Positions 21,864 to 33,469 of a stretch of 64,000 nucleotides of DNA are shown one piece after another. How positions within the stretch are numbered: the first letter of the stretch is position 1; every line of letters begins with the position of its first letter. Under the pieces are notes generated by a model. The model saw nothing but the letters and a program-made list of their open reading frames with translations. It searched no databases and was not told the origin of the DNA. The stretch spans positions 24,546,001 to 24,610,000 of the forward strand of contig CM074864.1 in the NCBI GenBank assembly GCA_037501455.1, in the 5' to 3' direction. The DNA comes from Lantana camara. Lineage: Eukaryota > Streptophyta > Magnoliopsida > Lamiales > Verbenaceae. A program made the position numbers and the translations under genes.

Positions 21864-22040
21864 GTGTTACTTTTTTCTTCCTTTGTGAGGGTTTCCATAA
21901 CTCGCTTTTTTCCCGCCATTTTCAGTTGTGAAGGTCTCTCAGGTGATCCGCCCCACGACTTTAGTTGTAAAAGTACTGATTGGAGCAATATAAACCGGAG
22001 GGGATCTCAACGTTCGTATTTTGGATTTATATAATTTCCC
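21864..22040 (-). promoter_or_regulatory. Upstream region of the ZDP-like gene with an E2F-type site
   Basis: TTTCCCGC at 21909-21916 matches the E2F consensus TTTSSCGC, common at plant DNA replication and repair genes. It lies about 46 bp before the ATG. A TATA-like TTTATATT reads on the minus strand at about 21994-21987, placing the E2F-type site in the 5' UTR. Function is inferred from motif matches only. Confidence 0.5.
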
Positions 22041-22139
22041 TTTCTTTTCTCTCTTTACTTTTGTTTTCATTCAGAAATGCATCCAAAATCTTATCTATAA
22101 TCCGTAGTCTATACTAGTAAAATAATTACATAATAAAAT

Positions 22140-22346
22140 TAAAAAATAAGGAGGAAAAAAAAAATATAAAGAAAAACAAAAGTATAGAGAATTGAAATTA
22201 AAAAGTGGGTATCTAGTCGAACCGAGCCAGAGCTTGGCCTAAAAACCAAACTCGAGCTCGAAAATAAAGATTTTGATATTAGGGATATTACAAAATTAAC
22301 TTGATTGCTTTTCCTAAAAAAGAAGATATGCATGAAACTTTTAACA
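22140..22346 (-). repeat. Probable partial LTR of the copia remnant
   Basis: On the minus strand a purine tract (CTTGAGGGGAAG, about 22358-22347) is followed by TGTTAAAAGTTTC from 22346, as expected at a copia 3' LTR start. The other end of the LTR was not found, so the left border is approximate and the LTR is likely truncated. Confidence 0.5.
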
Positions 22347-22904
22347 CTTCCCCTCAAGTTAAGTAATGGGATCGTTAATTCTTAACTTATCTAGTGCTTT
22401 CAGAAAACCTTGGCTAGTGACAGCCTCAGTTAGGATATCTGCTAACTGATCCTCTAATCTGACAAAAGGTAGCTCAATAATGCCTTCATCTAGTTTCTCC
22501 TTTATAAAGTGTCGGTCTATTTCCACATACTTCGTTCGATCATGTTGTAGTGGATTTTCTGAGATACTGATGGCTGCCTTGTTATCACACTTGAACTGGC
22601 TTAAACTTTGTTGAGGAAAACCTATCTCTGTCATCAGTTTCCACTATTCCTGCCATAATGCCTCTAAATTCTGCTTCAACACTTGAGAGAGCAACGACCT
22701 TCTATTTCTTACTCCTCCAAGTTACCACATTTGCCCCAAACAAGGTAAAATATCCCGATGTCGACCTGATCGTTTGTATTTCCTGCCCAGTCTGCATCAG
22801 TGTAAGCTTCGATATTCAAGTGACCATGTCTCCCAAACATAATCCCATTTCCAATGGTACCTTTTAGGTACCGTATGATTTTCACGACGATTCCATATGA
22901 TTCC
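22347..22904 (-). pseudogene. pol: Ty1/copia pol remnant (end of RT and RNase H)
   Basis: Minus-strand fragments read IIRYLKGT...IEAYTDADWAG (about 22890-22760) and CDNKAAISISENPLQHDRTK...HFIKEKLDEG...EDQLADILT (about 22590-22410). These are the conserved RNase H end of Ty1/copia elements. The frames are shifted between them with stops near 22640-22720, and the middle part is missing. The upstream end is cut by insertion of LTR F at 22905; earlier parts would lie beyond F, outside the window. Confidence 0.88.
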
Positions 22905-23380
22905 TGTAACACCCGTCTTCTCGACAATCCAGGTACGACGTCACGAGAGAGTTTAGTTCTGTATTTTCGTGAATTATGTAAATTTGCATGTCTTAAATGT
23001 CAATGTGTATTTTATTTTAAGTATGTGCGCATTAGAATTTAATTAAATGTACTTGGACCAAATCGTCCAATATTTGCAAATTAGGGACCTAATTCTAATT
23101 AGGGTATTTTAGCTTTCGTGGCTACCTTGAGCTCGGGATTCGAATTCGAATTCCAACCTTGTCATTGAGTTCATTTCGATGATTCAGATTCAATGAATTA
23201 ACCTTTTATTTTCTAAAGCCGTTTGATCGCCCCACCGTTTTAAAATCCGATCCGAGTGGACCGGATACTGTTTGACCCTACCCTTTTTCCCGACCCGTTT
23301 CTTGACTATGAAAAGGGGCCAATCCCTTTCTTTCCCTCATTCTTCACTTGAACAAGAGAGAGAGGAGGAGAAGAAGAGAC

Positions 23381-23397
23381 CCCCCCCCCCCCCCCCC
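23381..23397. repeat. Poly(C) tract of 17 bases in LTR F
   Basis: A pure C run follows an AG-rich tract (GAGAGAGGAGGAGAAGAAGA). The relatives G and E lack it at the equivalent place. It could be a slippage expansion or an assembly-sensitive homopolymer. Confidence 0.9.
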
Positions 23398-23750
23398 GCG
23401 GGGCCTTCAAGCTTTGAGCCCAAGCTTGCTAGATCCAATCGCCTTATGAACGATCTAAAGTAAGCAATGTATTACTCTCTTCGAGTGCTTCGTTTTCTTC
23501 CGATTGAATCTTGTTTTTCTTGCTTGAATGCATGCTTTAGGTGAAGATAATAAATAGTGTGAGTTTCGTGTTTTGGTTATTTGGGCTCATTTCGAAGTCC
23601 GATTTGTGCTCTAATGTGTTATATATGTGATATACCTTGAATTTGGGTGTTTTTGGGATGAATATTGATTGTTACGTCTGTCGATCCCCCTACTGTTTTG
23701 CTGTTAATTCTCGGAGAAGAAGACCCAACACGGCCGTGTCAAGCCTTAGT

Positions 23751-26700
23751 TGTGACACCCCGAACGGAGGGCACCACATCCCTCGCACCGAGAGCCCGGT
23801 CCACCCATGAAATGGGAGTCCATACATGGACCAAGCTCACGGCGAACGAAGACAGAATAAAAAAAACAACCTGTTAGGCGGGACTAGACCCTGTACCAAT
23901 CAATTCAACGAAACAAAGAATACGGAAGCACTGTAATCATGCAATCACTAACTAGTATAAAATTTCAATTCATACAAGAATGTAAATACGGGTTCAACTA
24001 ATCAGGTAAACCTGTCCTAACCTGTCCCGAATTCAGTACAATGCAATAATATATAAACGGGTTCAACTAGCGCCCTAGAAACCTGTCCCGAATTCAATAA
24101 AGAAGTAACAACACAGAGTGGCTTACATAGCCCAGTTACAAGCAGGAAATAAAGGTACGGTACGATGCAGTGCAAACAGGACCAAGACTCGAACAAAGAC
24201 TTCAAAAGACTCCCGCCTAACGACCACAGAGCCTGCAAGACAGACACTAAAAACAACGAGAGGGAGGGGTCAGCCAACTGACTGGGTGAAGGGGGTACAC
24301 ACGCATATACATATATAATCAGGAAATCAGGCAGGCATAATTCCACTATACGTTTTAGGATTAAATAAACAGGAGACATGAATCAAGATTAAATCAATAC
24401 GTACGCCTGGAATTATGTCAGGGCATGCAAGTCACGTAAACGAGATATAATATGCATGTGTCGATATCCGTACGCCTCTGTTGATGCCCACTTTACCTAT
24501 ACGATCCACGAGCTCCGGCACTGAACAGGGACTGAGACATACCAGAGGTGACGGATATCTATGCTTAACATTTTAGGGGACCCGGCGAGAACGGGTAATT
24601 AATCCATCCTGGACTCCTCTTTTCACTTATTAAATGACAGGTATAAGCAGGTAATCAGGAAACAAGAGTTATAATTAATTATCAGGCGGGAAAAACAAGT
24701 ACAAATTAATCTCCTTTCTCCGGGTGCAATGTGGCCGGTAGCTAACCTCCACATCCGCGCATCAGGGTGATCTTCGGGTTCATGACTCCCTCAGATCGGA
24801 GCCCCATCTCCCACCAAACCTCCTGGTGGGTATCAGGGTAGTCCAACAGGATGGGACCTGTGCAAGAGTTCACCGTCGGCCCGATGCCTCCCCGGTTCCC
24901 TCAATACACAAGCCCCTGGGCCCCAGGAACAGGTACAAGATCCACACCGGCTAGCCCAGCGCTAGGAAAGCCGGGGGCAATCAGGAATATCTCGTAAAAC
25001 AGGCCAGGATTAACACGATGCAGTTTATAAATCATTTCCGGTACATAGCCGGTATAAAAGATATGGTCAACTTTAATATGAAAACCATTTGGCATACTTT
25101 TAATTCATGTAAGGTTATAGGTCGTTTATAAAGAAAACCCTCACCTGCAAATGTGAAACAAGGACCAAGAAAGAAAGACCACGAACCACAAACATCTCCA
25201 CCGAGGAGAACACTGTACAAGAAAGGAAACACGGTGCACTTGTGAGACACGACTCAATAATGACACCAAGTAGGACGCACGCCGATGTTCATGAAGTGGT
25301 GCATCATGTTATGGCATGATTCAATAAGCATTAAATCATAATTATGTCATGAAATGGTGTGATCGTGTTCGTGAGCACAAGTAATGTCATTTAGACACAT
25401 AAATAACTTAATCATTCAATTAGGCATGTAAACAATGCATGTAAGTCAAATAAGAGGTCGAGGAGGTAAAAGGAAAGCGATAAGACGGGTTTTGGCAAAG
25501 TTTGGCAAAAGCTAACAATTTTCGAAAATGTGCAAGTGGAAGGAAAACTGGAATATCTTGAGTTCTAGATGTAGGAATTGAGTTTTGTTTGTTGGAGATG
25601 AAACTAGACACATAGACCTTTAAAATGGTATATGGCTCAACTTGTGGTTCAAAGCGAGGTGAAAATGGCGTAAGCTTAAATTTGGGTGAAAGCAGATTTC
25701 CGGCGAAGTGGCGACACCAAAAATAATTGATTATATCTCACAATTTACAAAAGATATTGAGATGATTCCAATTTGAGGTTGTAGTAGACTTCAAGAGGTT
25801 TCCAACAGTTCAAAAATCAGGTCAATCATAGTTCGGATGAGGGAGTATCCGGCCGGGGAAAATACAAGGCAAAATCTACCAGGCCGGGGAAAGCAGGTGC
25901 AGAAACCTTCTGCACTAGACTACCTGCCCGGGTAGTTTTGTGGGCAAAAATCTACCCGCCCGGGTAGATGTTCTGGGCAGAAGAAACGCAGCAAAAATAG
26001 GGCTAAATACGGGAGAAACCAAAATTCCCAAAAACCACCTCAAACCTCAACCAAAATACTCCAAATTCAAGGCATAAGTTCATGTATGCATGCTTAATCA
26101 CATATCTCAAGTTCAAGTCATGAAATCAAGTATATAACAAGTTTCCATTAAAGCACATTCAAGCTCCAACAATGGACTTTCATGCAAATACACAACTAGC
26201 CACAAGAATTGTTATAAGAAAGCTCAAAGAAACAATATATATCAATCTTGAATTGTTTAATTCAAGTATCAGAGCAAGGAAGCAAATTCCACATATCTTG
26301 TACTATTCATCTTCTTCTCCAAGAGCAAGGAATGAAGCAATGAAAACAAGATTTAATCGAAAGAAAATGAAACACACGAGGAGTGGAGTTCAAATCTTAC
26401 CTCGGATTGTTGATTGGACGAGAAATGGAGACGAGGCTTGAGCTCAAGGTTGAAGATGGAGGAAACCCTTCTTTTCTCTTCCTTTTCTCTTGTGGAACGA
26501 TGGAGCAAGAATGAGGGAGAAGAGAGTTGGTTTGGTTTATTAAGGCCAAGAAAACCGGTTCGGTTGGGTTCGGTTCAAGACGGGTTCAGTTCACTCGGTT
26601 AGAAATTAAATTGGTAGAGAGGTCAAACGGCTTCAGAAAAAGGTAAGGCTAGTCCCGTTGGACCCAAATCGTCGAAATGAATCCAATTGTGAAGTTAGAA

Positions 26701-26941
26701 TCCAAATTCGAATTCTCGAGCTCAAGGTAGCCACGAGGGCTCAAACACCCTAACTAAAATTAGGTTCTTAACGAGCAATTACTGGACAATTGAGTCCAAG
26801 TACATTTAATAAATTCTAATGCGCACATAATAAAATTACACGTTGACACGTTGGCATGTGACGTCATATAAATCACATAATTACTGAATTAAACTCTCTC
26901 GCGGCATCGTACCTGGCTTGCTGGAAAACTGGGGTGTCACA
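23751..26941 (-). mobile_element. Solo LTR E inside LTR F
   Basis: A 3191-bp LTR in minus orientation: the plus strand starts TGTGACACCCCGAACG and ends CTGGGGTGTCACA. The duplication TTAGT at 23746-23750 and 26942-26946 is exact. It is close to the G LTRs in sequence. It keeps the adjacent hairpin (GTCAG/CTGAC, 24269-24282), arms at 23874-23883 and 24211-24220, and palindromes at 25846-25970. No internal region remains. Confidence 0.95.
25846..25970. repeat. Palindrome cluster, CTACCCGGGCGGGTAG class (E)
   Basis: Four units: CCGGCCGGGG, ACCAGGCCGGGG, CTACCTGCCCGGGTAG and CTACCCGCCCGGGTAGA. They are spread over about 125 bp with unique spacers. Confidence 0.85.
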
Positions 26942-27844
26942 TTAGTTCATTCCCAACACCGCCATGTCCAAGCTTTGAGATGGAAAATAATCTGCTCCCA
27001 CACAGTCGTGTCAGCTTCTGGGCCAATTTTGACACGGCCGTGTCGACCTCGTTTGTACTCTGTTTGGCCTAAATTTTTAAATGTAGAAACATTTTTAAGT
27101 CTAGAACATTCTCCAATTAGAATCACCCCAAAATTAGTTCTAGATTGTGAGATATAACCGTTTGAAAATTATGTCGCCACTTCGTCGGAATTCTGCTTTC
27201 GTCCAACTTCAAACCTACACCATTTTCGCCTCGCTTTAAACCATGACTCGAGCCATATACCGTTGGAAAGATCTATGTGTCTAGTTTCATTTTTAAGAAA
27301 CAAAATTTAATTCCCATTTCTCAAACTTAAGTTATGATTATTTTCCTACAGCTTGTCCGTTTCGGAAAATTTCCAGCTTTTGTCCATTTTTGCTCGGAAC
27401 CATTTCTTATGCTTTTCTTCCACTTTTCTTGCACCTTTTCACCTCCGAACTCATTTGTAACTTGTTATATCATATTTATGTGTATGTGCTTATTCTTATA
27501 TGCATTTTATTTTGCTTAAGTAATGTGAACTGTTTGCACGAAGCACATATGCACCTTGTTATGTATCTCCACTTTGTGATATGCATTAATTGTGCACATG
27601 AACATGTCTCCATGTGAATTATGATTGTGTTAAGCTATAAAATGCATTCCTTGGTATGAAATGAGTTTGAATATGAACGTTGCCTACGTGTTTGCCTCTC
27701 TTAAGTGCCTATGCATACGCCGTGCGTTTATGTGGTTCATCCCTCAGTCTAAGTTCTATATTTTTATCTTCAGTTTGTTCAGGTGCACCCGGGGTGGTGT
27801 TTCGTTAGCCGTGTTGATTTTGGGATGGATCAATCATCTCGTTC

Positions 27845-30800
27845 TGTGACACCCCAGTTTTCCAGCAAGCCAGGTACGAGGTCACGTGAGACTTTAATTC
27901 GGTAATTATATGATTTAAGTGAATCACATGCCTACGTGTCAACGTGTAACTCTATTTAATTATGTGCGCTTTAGAATTTATTTAAATTGTTCTTAGACTC
28001 AATTGTCTAATAATTGCTCGTTAGGGACCTAATTTTAATTAGGGTGTTTAGGGCCTTCGTAGCTACCTTGAGCTCGGGAATTCGGATTCGAATTCCAACC
28101 TTAACATTGAGTTCGTTTCAATGATTCGGATTCAATGAATTAACCTTTTAATTTCTAAGCCATTTGATCACCCTACCATTTTAAAGTCCAATCCGAATGG
28201 ACCGGATACCGCGTGACCCTACCCGTACAACCCGACCCGTTCAACTCAGCCCCAAAAAGGAGCTAAGTTCATCTCTCTCCCTCATTTCACGTACAAGCAA
28301 GGAAGAAGAGAGAAGAGAAGGATTTTTCCCCCTTTTGGCCATGAACCCTTGAGCTCGGGTTTTCGAGATCCAACCGTCTGATCAACGACCTAAGGTAACC
28401 ATTGTATTCCTCTCGTTACGTACTTCTTTTTCTCCCAATTGTATCTTGTTTTTCTTGCTCAGATTCATACCTTTCATGAAGATGATGAATAGTGAGTATA
28501 AATGAGAATTTGCTCCTAATGTGTTTATATGTGATCTATTTGAGCTAGAATTTTAGTATGTTGCTCCCGTGAGTGTGCTTATCGTTTATTTGCTAGATTT
28601 GTGCCCGTTTCTTGTCCCGAACTTGAAACACCATTGTTGCATCTTGCTTGAGCTTTAATGGCAACTTGTTATATACTTGGTTTTATGGCTTGAATTTGAG
28701 ATATATGATAGAGCATGTTTACATGAACTTATGCCTTCAATTTGGAGTGTTTTGGTTGAGCTTTGAGGTGGTTTTTGCTTCCTTCTCCTTCCCCTTCGAG
28801 CAACCCCTATTTCTGTCTCTTTTTCTCGCCCATAAGGTCTACCCGGGCGGGTAAATTTTTGCCCACAAAACTACCCGGGCGGGTAGTTCAGTACAGAAGG
28901 TTTCTGCACCTGCTCTCCCCGGCCGGGTAAATTTCTGCCTTGTTTTTCCCCAGCCGGGTACTCCCTCATACGACCTCCGATTGACCTCATTTTTGAGCCG
29001 TTGGAAATCTCTTGAAGTCTAGAACAACCTACAATTGGAATCAACTCAATATATTCTCTCATTTGTGAGATATAATCAATTCGTTTTGGTGTTGCCACGT
29101 TACCAACAATCTGCTTTCACCCAACTTCGAGCCTATGCCATTTTCACCTCGCTTTGAACTACAAGTCGAGACACATACCATTTTAAAGGTCTATGTGTAT
29201 AGTTTCATTTCCAATAAACAAAACTCAATTCCAACTTCTATAACTCAAGATATATTCAATTCTTTACAGCTTGCGCATTGCCGAAAACTGTCAGCTTTTC
29301 CTAACCTTTGCCAAAAACCGTTTTATCGCCTTCCTTTCACCTCCTCGACCTCTTATTTGACATACATGCATTGTATACATGTATAATTGAATGACTAAAT
29401 CATTTATGTGTCTAAATGACATTACTTGTGCTCATGAACACGATCACACCATTTCATGACATAATTATGATTTAATACTTATTGAATCATGCCATAACAT
29501 GATGCACCACTTCATGAACATCGCCGTGCGTCCTACTTGGTTTCATTATTGAGTCGTGTCTCACAAGTACAGCGTGTTTCCTTTCTTGTACAGTGTTCTC
29601 CTCGGTGGAGATGTTTGTGGTTCGTGGTCTTTCTTTCTTGGTCCTTCTTGCACACTTGGAGGTGAGGGTTTTCTTTATAAACGACCTATAACCTTGCATG
29701 AATTAAAAGTATGCCAAATGGTTTTCATATTAAAGTTGACCATATCTTTTATATTGGCTATGTACCGGAAATGATTTATAAACTGCATAGTGTTAATCCT
29801 GGCCTGTTTTACGAGATATTCCTATTTACCCCCGGCTTTCCTAGCGCTGAGCTAGCCGGTGCGGATCTTGTACCTGTGCTTGGGGCCCAAGGGCTTGTGT
29901 ATTGACCAACCGGGGGGGCATCGGGCCGACGGTGAACTCTTGTACAGGTCCCATCCTGTTGGACTACCCGGATACCCACAGGAGGTTTGGTGGGAGATGG
30001 CGCCGATCTGAGGGAGTCATGAACCCGAAGATCACCCTGATTCGCGGATGTGGAGGTTAGCTACCGGCCATATTGCACCCGGAGAAAGGAGATTAATTTG
30101 TACTTGTTTTTCCCGCCTGATAATTAATTATAACTCTTGTTTCCTGCTTGTTTCCTGATTACCTGCTTGTACCTATCATTTAATAAGTGAAAAGAGGAGT
30201 CCAGGATGGATTAATTACCCCTTCTCGCCGGGTCCCCTAAAATGTTAAGCATAGATATCCGTAACCTCTGGTATGTCTCAGTCCCTGTTCAGCACCGGAG
30301 CTCGTGGATCGTATAGGTAAAGTGAGCATCAACAGAGGCGTACGGATATCGACACATGCATATTATATCTCGTTTACGTGACTTGCATGCCCTGACATAA
30401 TTCTACCCATACGTATTGATTTAATCTTGATTCCTGTCTCCTGTTTATTTAATCTTAAAACGTATAGTGGAATTATGCCTGCCTGATTTCCTGATTATAT
30501 ATGTATATGCGTGTGTACCCCCTTCACTCAGTCAGTTGGCTGACCCCTCCCTCTCGTTGTTTTTAGTGTCTGTCTTGCAGGCTCTGTGGTCGTTAGGTGG
30601 GAGTCTTTTAAAGTATTTGATTGAGTCTTGGTCCTGTTGGCATTGCATCGTACCGTACCTTTATTTCCTACTTGTAACTGGGCTATGTAAGCCACTCTGT
30701 ATAGTTATTACTTTATTGAACTCGGGACAGGTTTCTAGGGCCCTAGTTGAACCCGTTTATATGTTATTGCATTGTATTGATTCGGGATAGGTTAGGACAA

Positions 30801-31062
30801 GATCTTGAACTAGTTGAACCCATATTTACATTCTTGTATGAATTGAAATTTTATATTGGATTGTGATTGCATGATTACATTGCTTCCGCATTCTTGGTTT
30901 TGTTGAATTGATTGGTACAGGGTCTAGTCCCGCCTAAAAAGTTGTTTTTTTTTTTTTCTGTCTCCGTTTACCGTGAGCTTGGTTTATGTATGGACTTCCA
31001 TTTCATTTGTGGACCAGGGTCTCGGTACGGGGGATGTGGGGCCCTCCGTTCGGGGTGTCACA
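27845..31062 (+). repeat. 5' LTR of element G
   Basis: 3218 bp, TGTGACACCCCAG to GGGGTGTCACA. It contains the palindrome cluster (28838-28971), a TATA-like run near 30493-30510, the hairpin GTCAG-TTGG-CTGAC (30531-30544), arms TTAGGTGGGA (30593-30602) and TCCCGCCTAA (30928-30937), and a terminal hairpin. Most frames inside match LTR E and the 3' LTR of G; none looks like a gene. Confidence 0.95.
28838..28971. repeat. Palindrome cluster, CTACCCGGGCGGGTAG class (G 5' LTR)
   Basis: The best unit CTACCCGGGCGGGTAG is at 28871-28886, with a near copy at 28838-28854 and weaker units (CCCCGGCCGGGTA, CCCCAGCCGGGTA) further on. The same cluster lies at 63529-63653 in the 3' LTR. Confidence 0.88.
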
Positions 31063-31070
31063 TCCTAAGG

Positions 31071-31083
31071 TGGTATCAGAGCT
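31071..31083 (+). other. Primer binding site of element G
   Basis: TGGTATCAGAGCT lies 8 nt after the LTR end, complementary to initiator tRNA-Met like those of A, H, D and I. GAGCTCC within and after it can pair with GGAGTTC about 15 nt downstream. Confidence 0.9.
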
Positions 31084-33469
31084 CCAGGTTATAAAACCGG
31101 AGTTCTAGTGTCGTGTCCTGTCGAGTCTAGGTCGTACGGCTTAGGAACTACTTGATAACGTGAGCATTGCATTGACCTTAAGTACGAAGTTGCATTTCTT
31201 TCTGAACCTTGTTGAATTAATTCCTACTTATTGCATTGGATTTATGCCTTTCGTGTTGAAAATGTGGCATGAGCATGCACTAATTACATGCATATATTCT
31301 TGAAATGAGTTACGATTTACAGTTTACGAAGATAATATCAAACCACGACCAATTTTTACAACTACGACAAGTGCCACAGATTCTACATTCAAACCGAATG
31401 AGTTGAGGAATATGCCGAGAAGTCCTATACCAGAATTCGGGAACCATGACCTTCCCTCGAGGGTGCTATGTTTCAAGGATTTGGATCCGGGATAGAAGGA
31501 TCGAATTTGGGTGGATTTATAAGTTCTACCTTGATAGAGGGATATTTAATGAAATAAGGGTTGATCATGGAATGTTTGTGACTTAGAAGATTGACATATA
31601 TGTCTCTACTACATAGGATGCCTTATTCGGATTCCACAGGGTGATCTAACTCAAGGAAACATAGATCCATGGGATGACTTGATTGGAACTACTTATATGA
31701 GGAGACTAGGTCGTACAAGTTGGAAGTCTTCGGTCCAAGAAGCGAAGGATGAGTTCGATGTATGAGAATCGGAATTTCTAAGTCAGAGAAGAAAAGATGA
31801 ATTGAGATGCTTCGGATTTCAAATAGGATAGAAGTTTGATTCGAAAGGGATCAAAGAAAATCAATCAACGAGGTAAATACATATTCATGGAAGGTGACAA
31901 TGCTAAGGAATCTATCTTCGGCCGGATTTAAGTTCATCTTCCCGATCCAAGCTGAATTGTCGTATTGTGAGGTCGAAGTGGGAAATATAGAACAACAAAT
32001 GGAAACGATAAAGAAAGGTAAAGAATCCTTAGAAGGAGATTGCGTACTCAAATGTAAGCAAGTAAACGACAAGTTATACTATCGATTCGAATTCATAATA
32101 GAAATCAAGAGGACTTCATTCGAGGTGACATTTGGATAAAGATTCGGGACAACGAGTGGAAGAACGATTATTAGGATGAAGTCAAGACACTAAACCCATG
32201 GACATAGAAGAATTTGGGTTCAAGAGGTCATGATTTCGGACCATGGAGATATATAAGTTGATGCAAGGAGGTTCATAGAAATCTTGAAGACCGTGGGAAA
32301 ACAAGAAATGATCGACAAGTCCAAGCAAGTCGTGACTAGAGATATGAGGATAAGTTGCTGAGTTCAAAACTTACCATAACGGTGACAGGTTTAATACATT
32401 CATTGCACGTGCATCATACATCTCTTTAAATTATTTAAATACGTTTATATATGTGTACGTGCATCTTTAATTGATATAGTTGCTCCAATGTGTTGCATCT
32501 TTAATTGTTTGTTACGTGCATTGGCACCTTAATCGGACATGCATGGTTTAATGTTTATTTGATAGGGAATTTTCCCCCACTTCGTTCATCGAATGCTACT
32601 TTAACCGAACCATATTCGAATCGAGCTAAGGAGGAATTTTGGGTTGTAAAGTGTGGATTAAAAGAAAGGAAGAAATACGAAAGCTCGGGAAAGTAGAACC
32701 AGATATTGGAATAAATGAATGAGATGGTCATCCCTACTAATTTCTTGAAAGTGATTGTGACCAAGATCAATGGACATATAGCTTAGCTAGGACCACTTAT
32801 GTCGAGGAACTCGATGACCTTGGTTTGTGAAGCATTAGTGCAAGTCTAAGGAATTTGGATAGGAGTTCTTAAGAGGGAGAGCATGACTGGGAGATGATTT
32901 AGAAATCCTTAGTTGTGCTCGAGTGGATTATTCTTAGAGGGAACAATGGAAATGAAATGAAAGGGTTAACAAGTAATCGGATCTTTATAAAAGATGCTTG
33001 ATGAAGGGAAGATAGAGCACTCGATAAGACCCCAAGACTGAATTGGGAAGATCAAGCAGGTTATGGAGTACAATAAACAAGCAATGGAAACGTTGTAGTG
33101 AAAATGAATGTCAAGGTTGGAAAAGAGACATGGGCTTCAAGGGACGAAGATAGGTATTCGGGGAATGCTTGGGAAATGAAGTAACAAGACCGAATCCTCA
33201 TATCGCGTCGTTACATCTTGCATGGGAGATATGCAAACTTAAGTCTGCCATGATTGGACATATTGTATCTGGATTATCGTGTCTCATAATTTAAAGATGA
33301 TGGGACCGTGAAAATTCACAAAGTTGATAAGAAAGGATAGATCGAGGATAATCTTGATTGCCAACTCAAGTTAATTTATAATGGATTCGTGTAAAGAGTT
33401 TGCAAGAAGCGGTAAGGAAGGTAGTGAATAAGTGAAGCCGAGTCAATCACTATACTTGGCGACCGACAT
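31084..33469 (+). mobile_element. Internal region of element G, first part, non-coding
   Basis: The first bases (GTCGAGTCTAGGTCGTACGG) match the post-PBS block of I and resemble A and H. Further on, frames are short and have no gag-pol similarity. A block CGGTGACAGGTT followed by CATTCATTGCACGTGCAT at 32380-32413 is shared with element I. The region is cut by H after GACAT 33465-33469. Confidence 0.8.

Larger units (their letters stand above)
22905..27844 (+). mobile_element. LTR F, interrupted by solo LTR E and cut by element G
   Basis: It starts TGTAACACCC at 22905 in the copia remnant. Sequence similar to the E and G LTR backbone runs to 23750, resumes at 26947 and continues to 27844, where G is inserted. 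It has ACACGGCCGTGT-type palindromes (23728-23740 and 26960-27045) instead of the CTACCCGGGCGGGTAG type of G and E. The rest of F must lie right of the window, so whether it is solo or complete cannot be told. Confidence 0.8.

Noticed and set aside
31894..32139. 81-codon frame in the internal region of G as a gag relic
   Set aside because: No zinc knuckle, no gag motif and no similarity to the gag of A or H.
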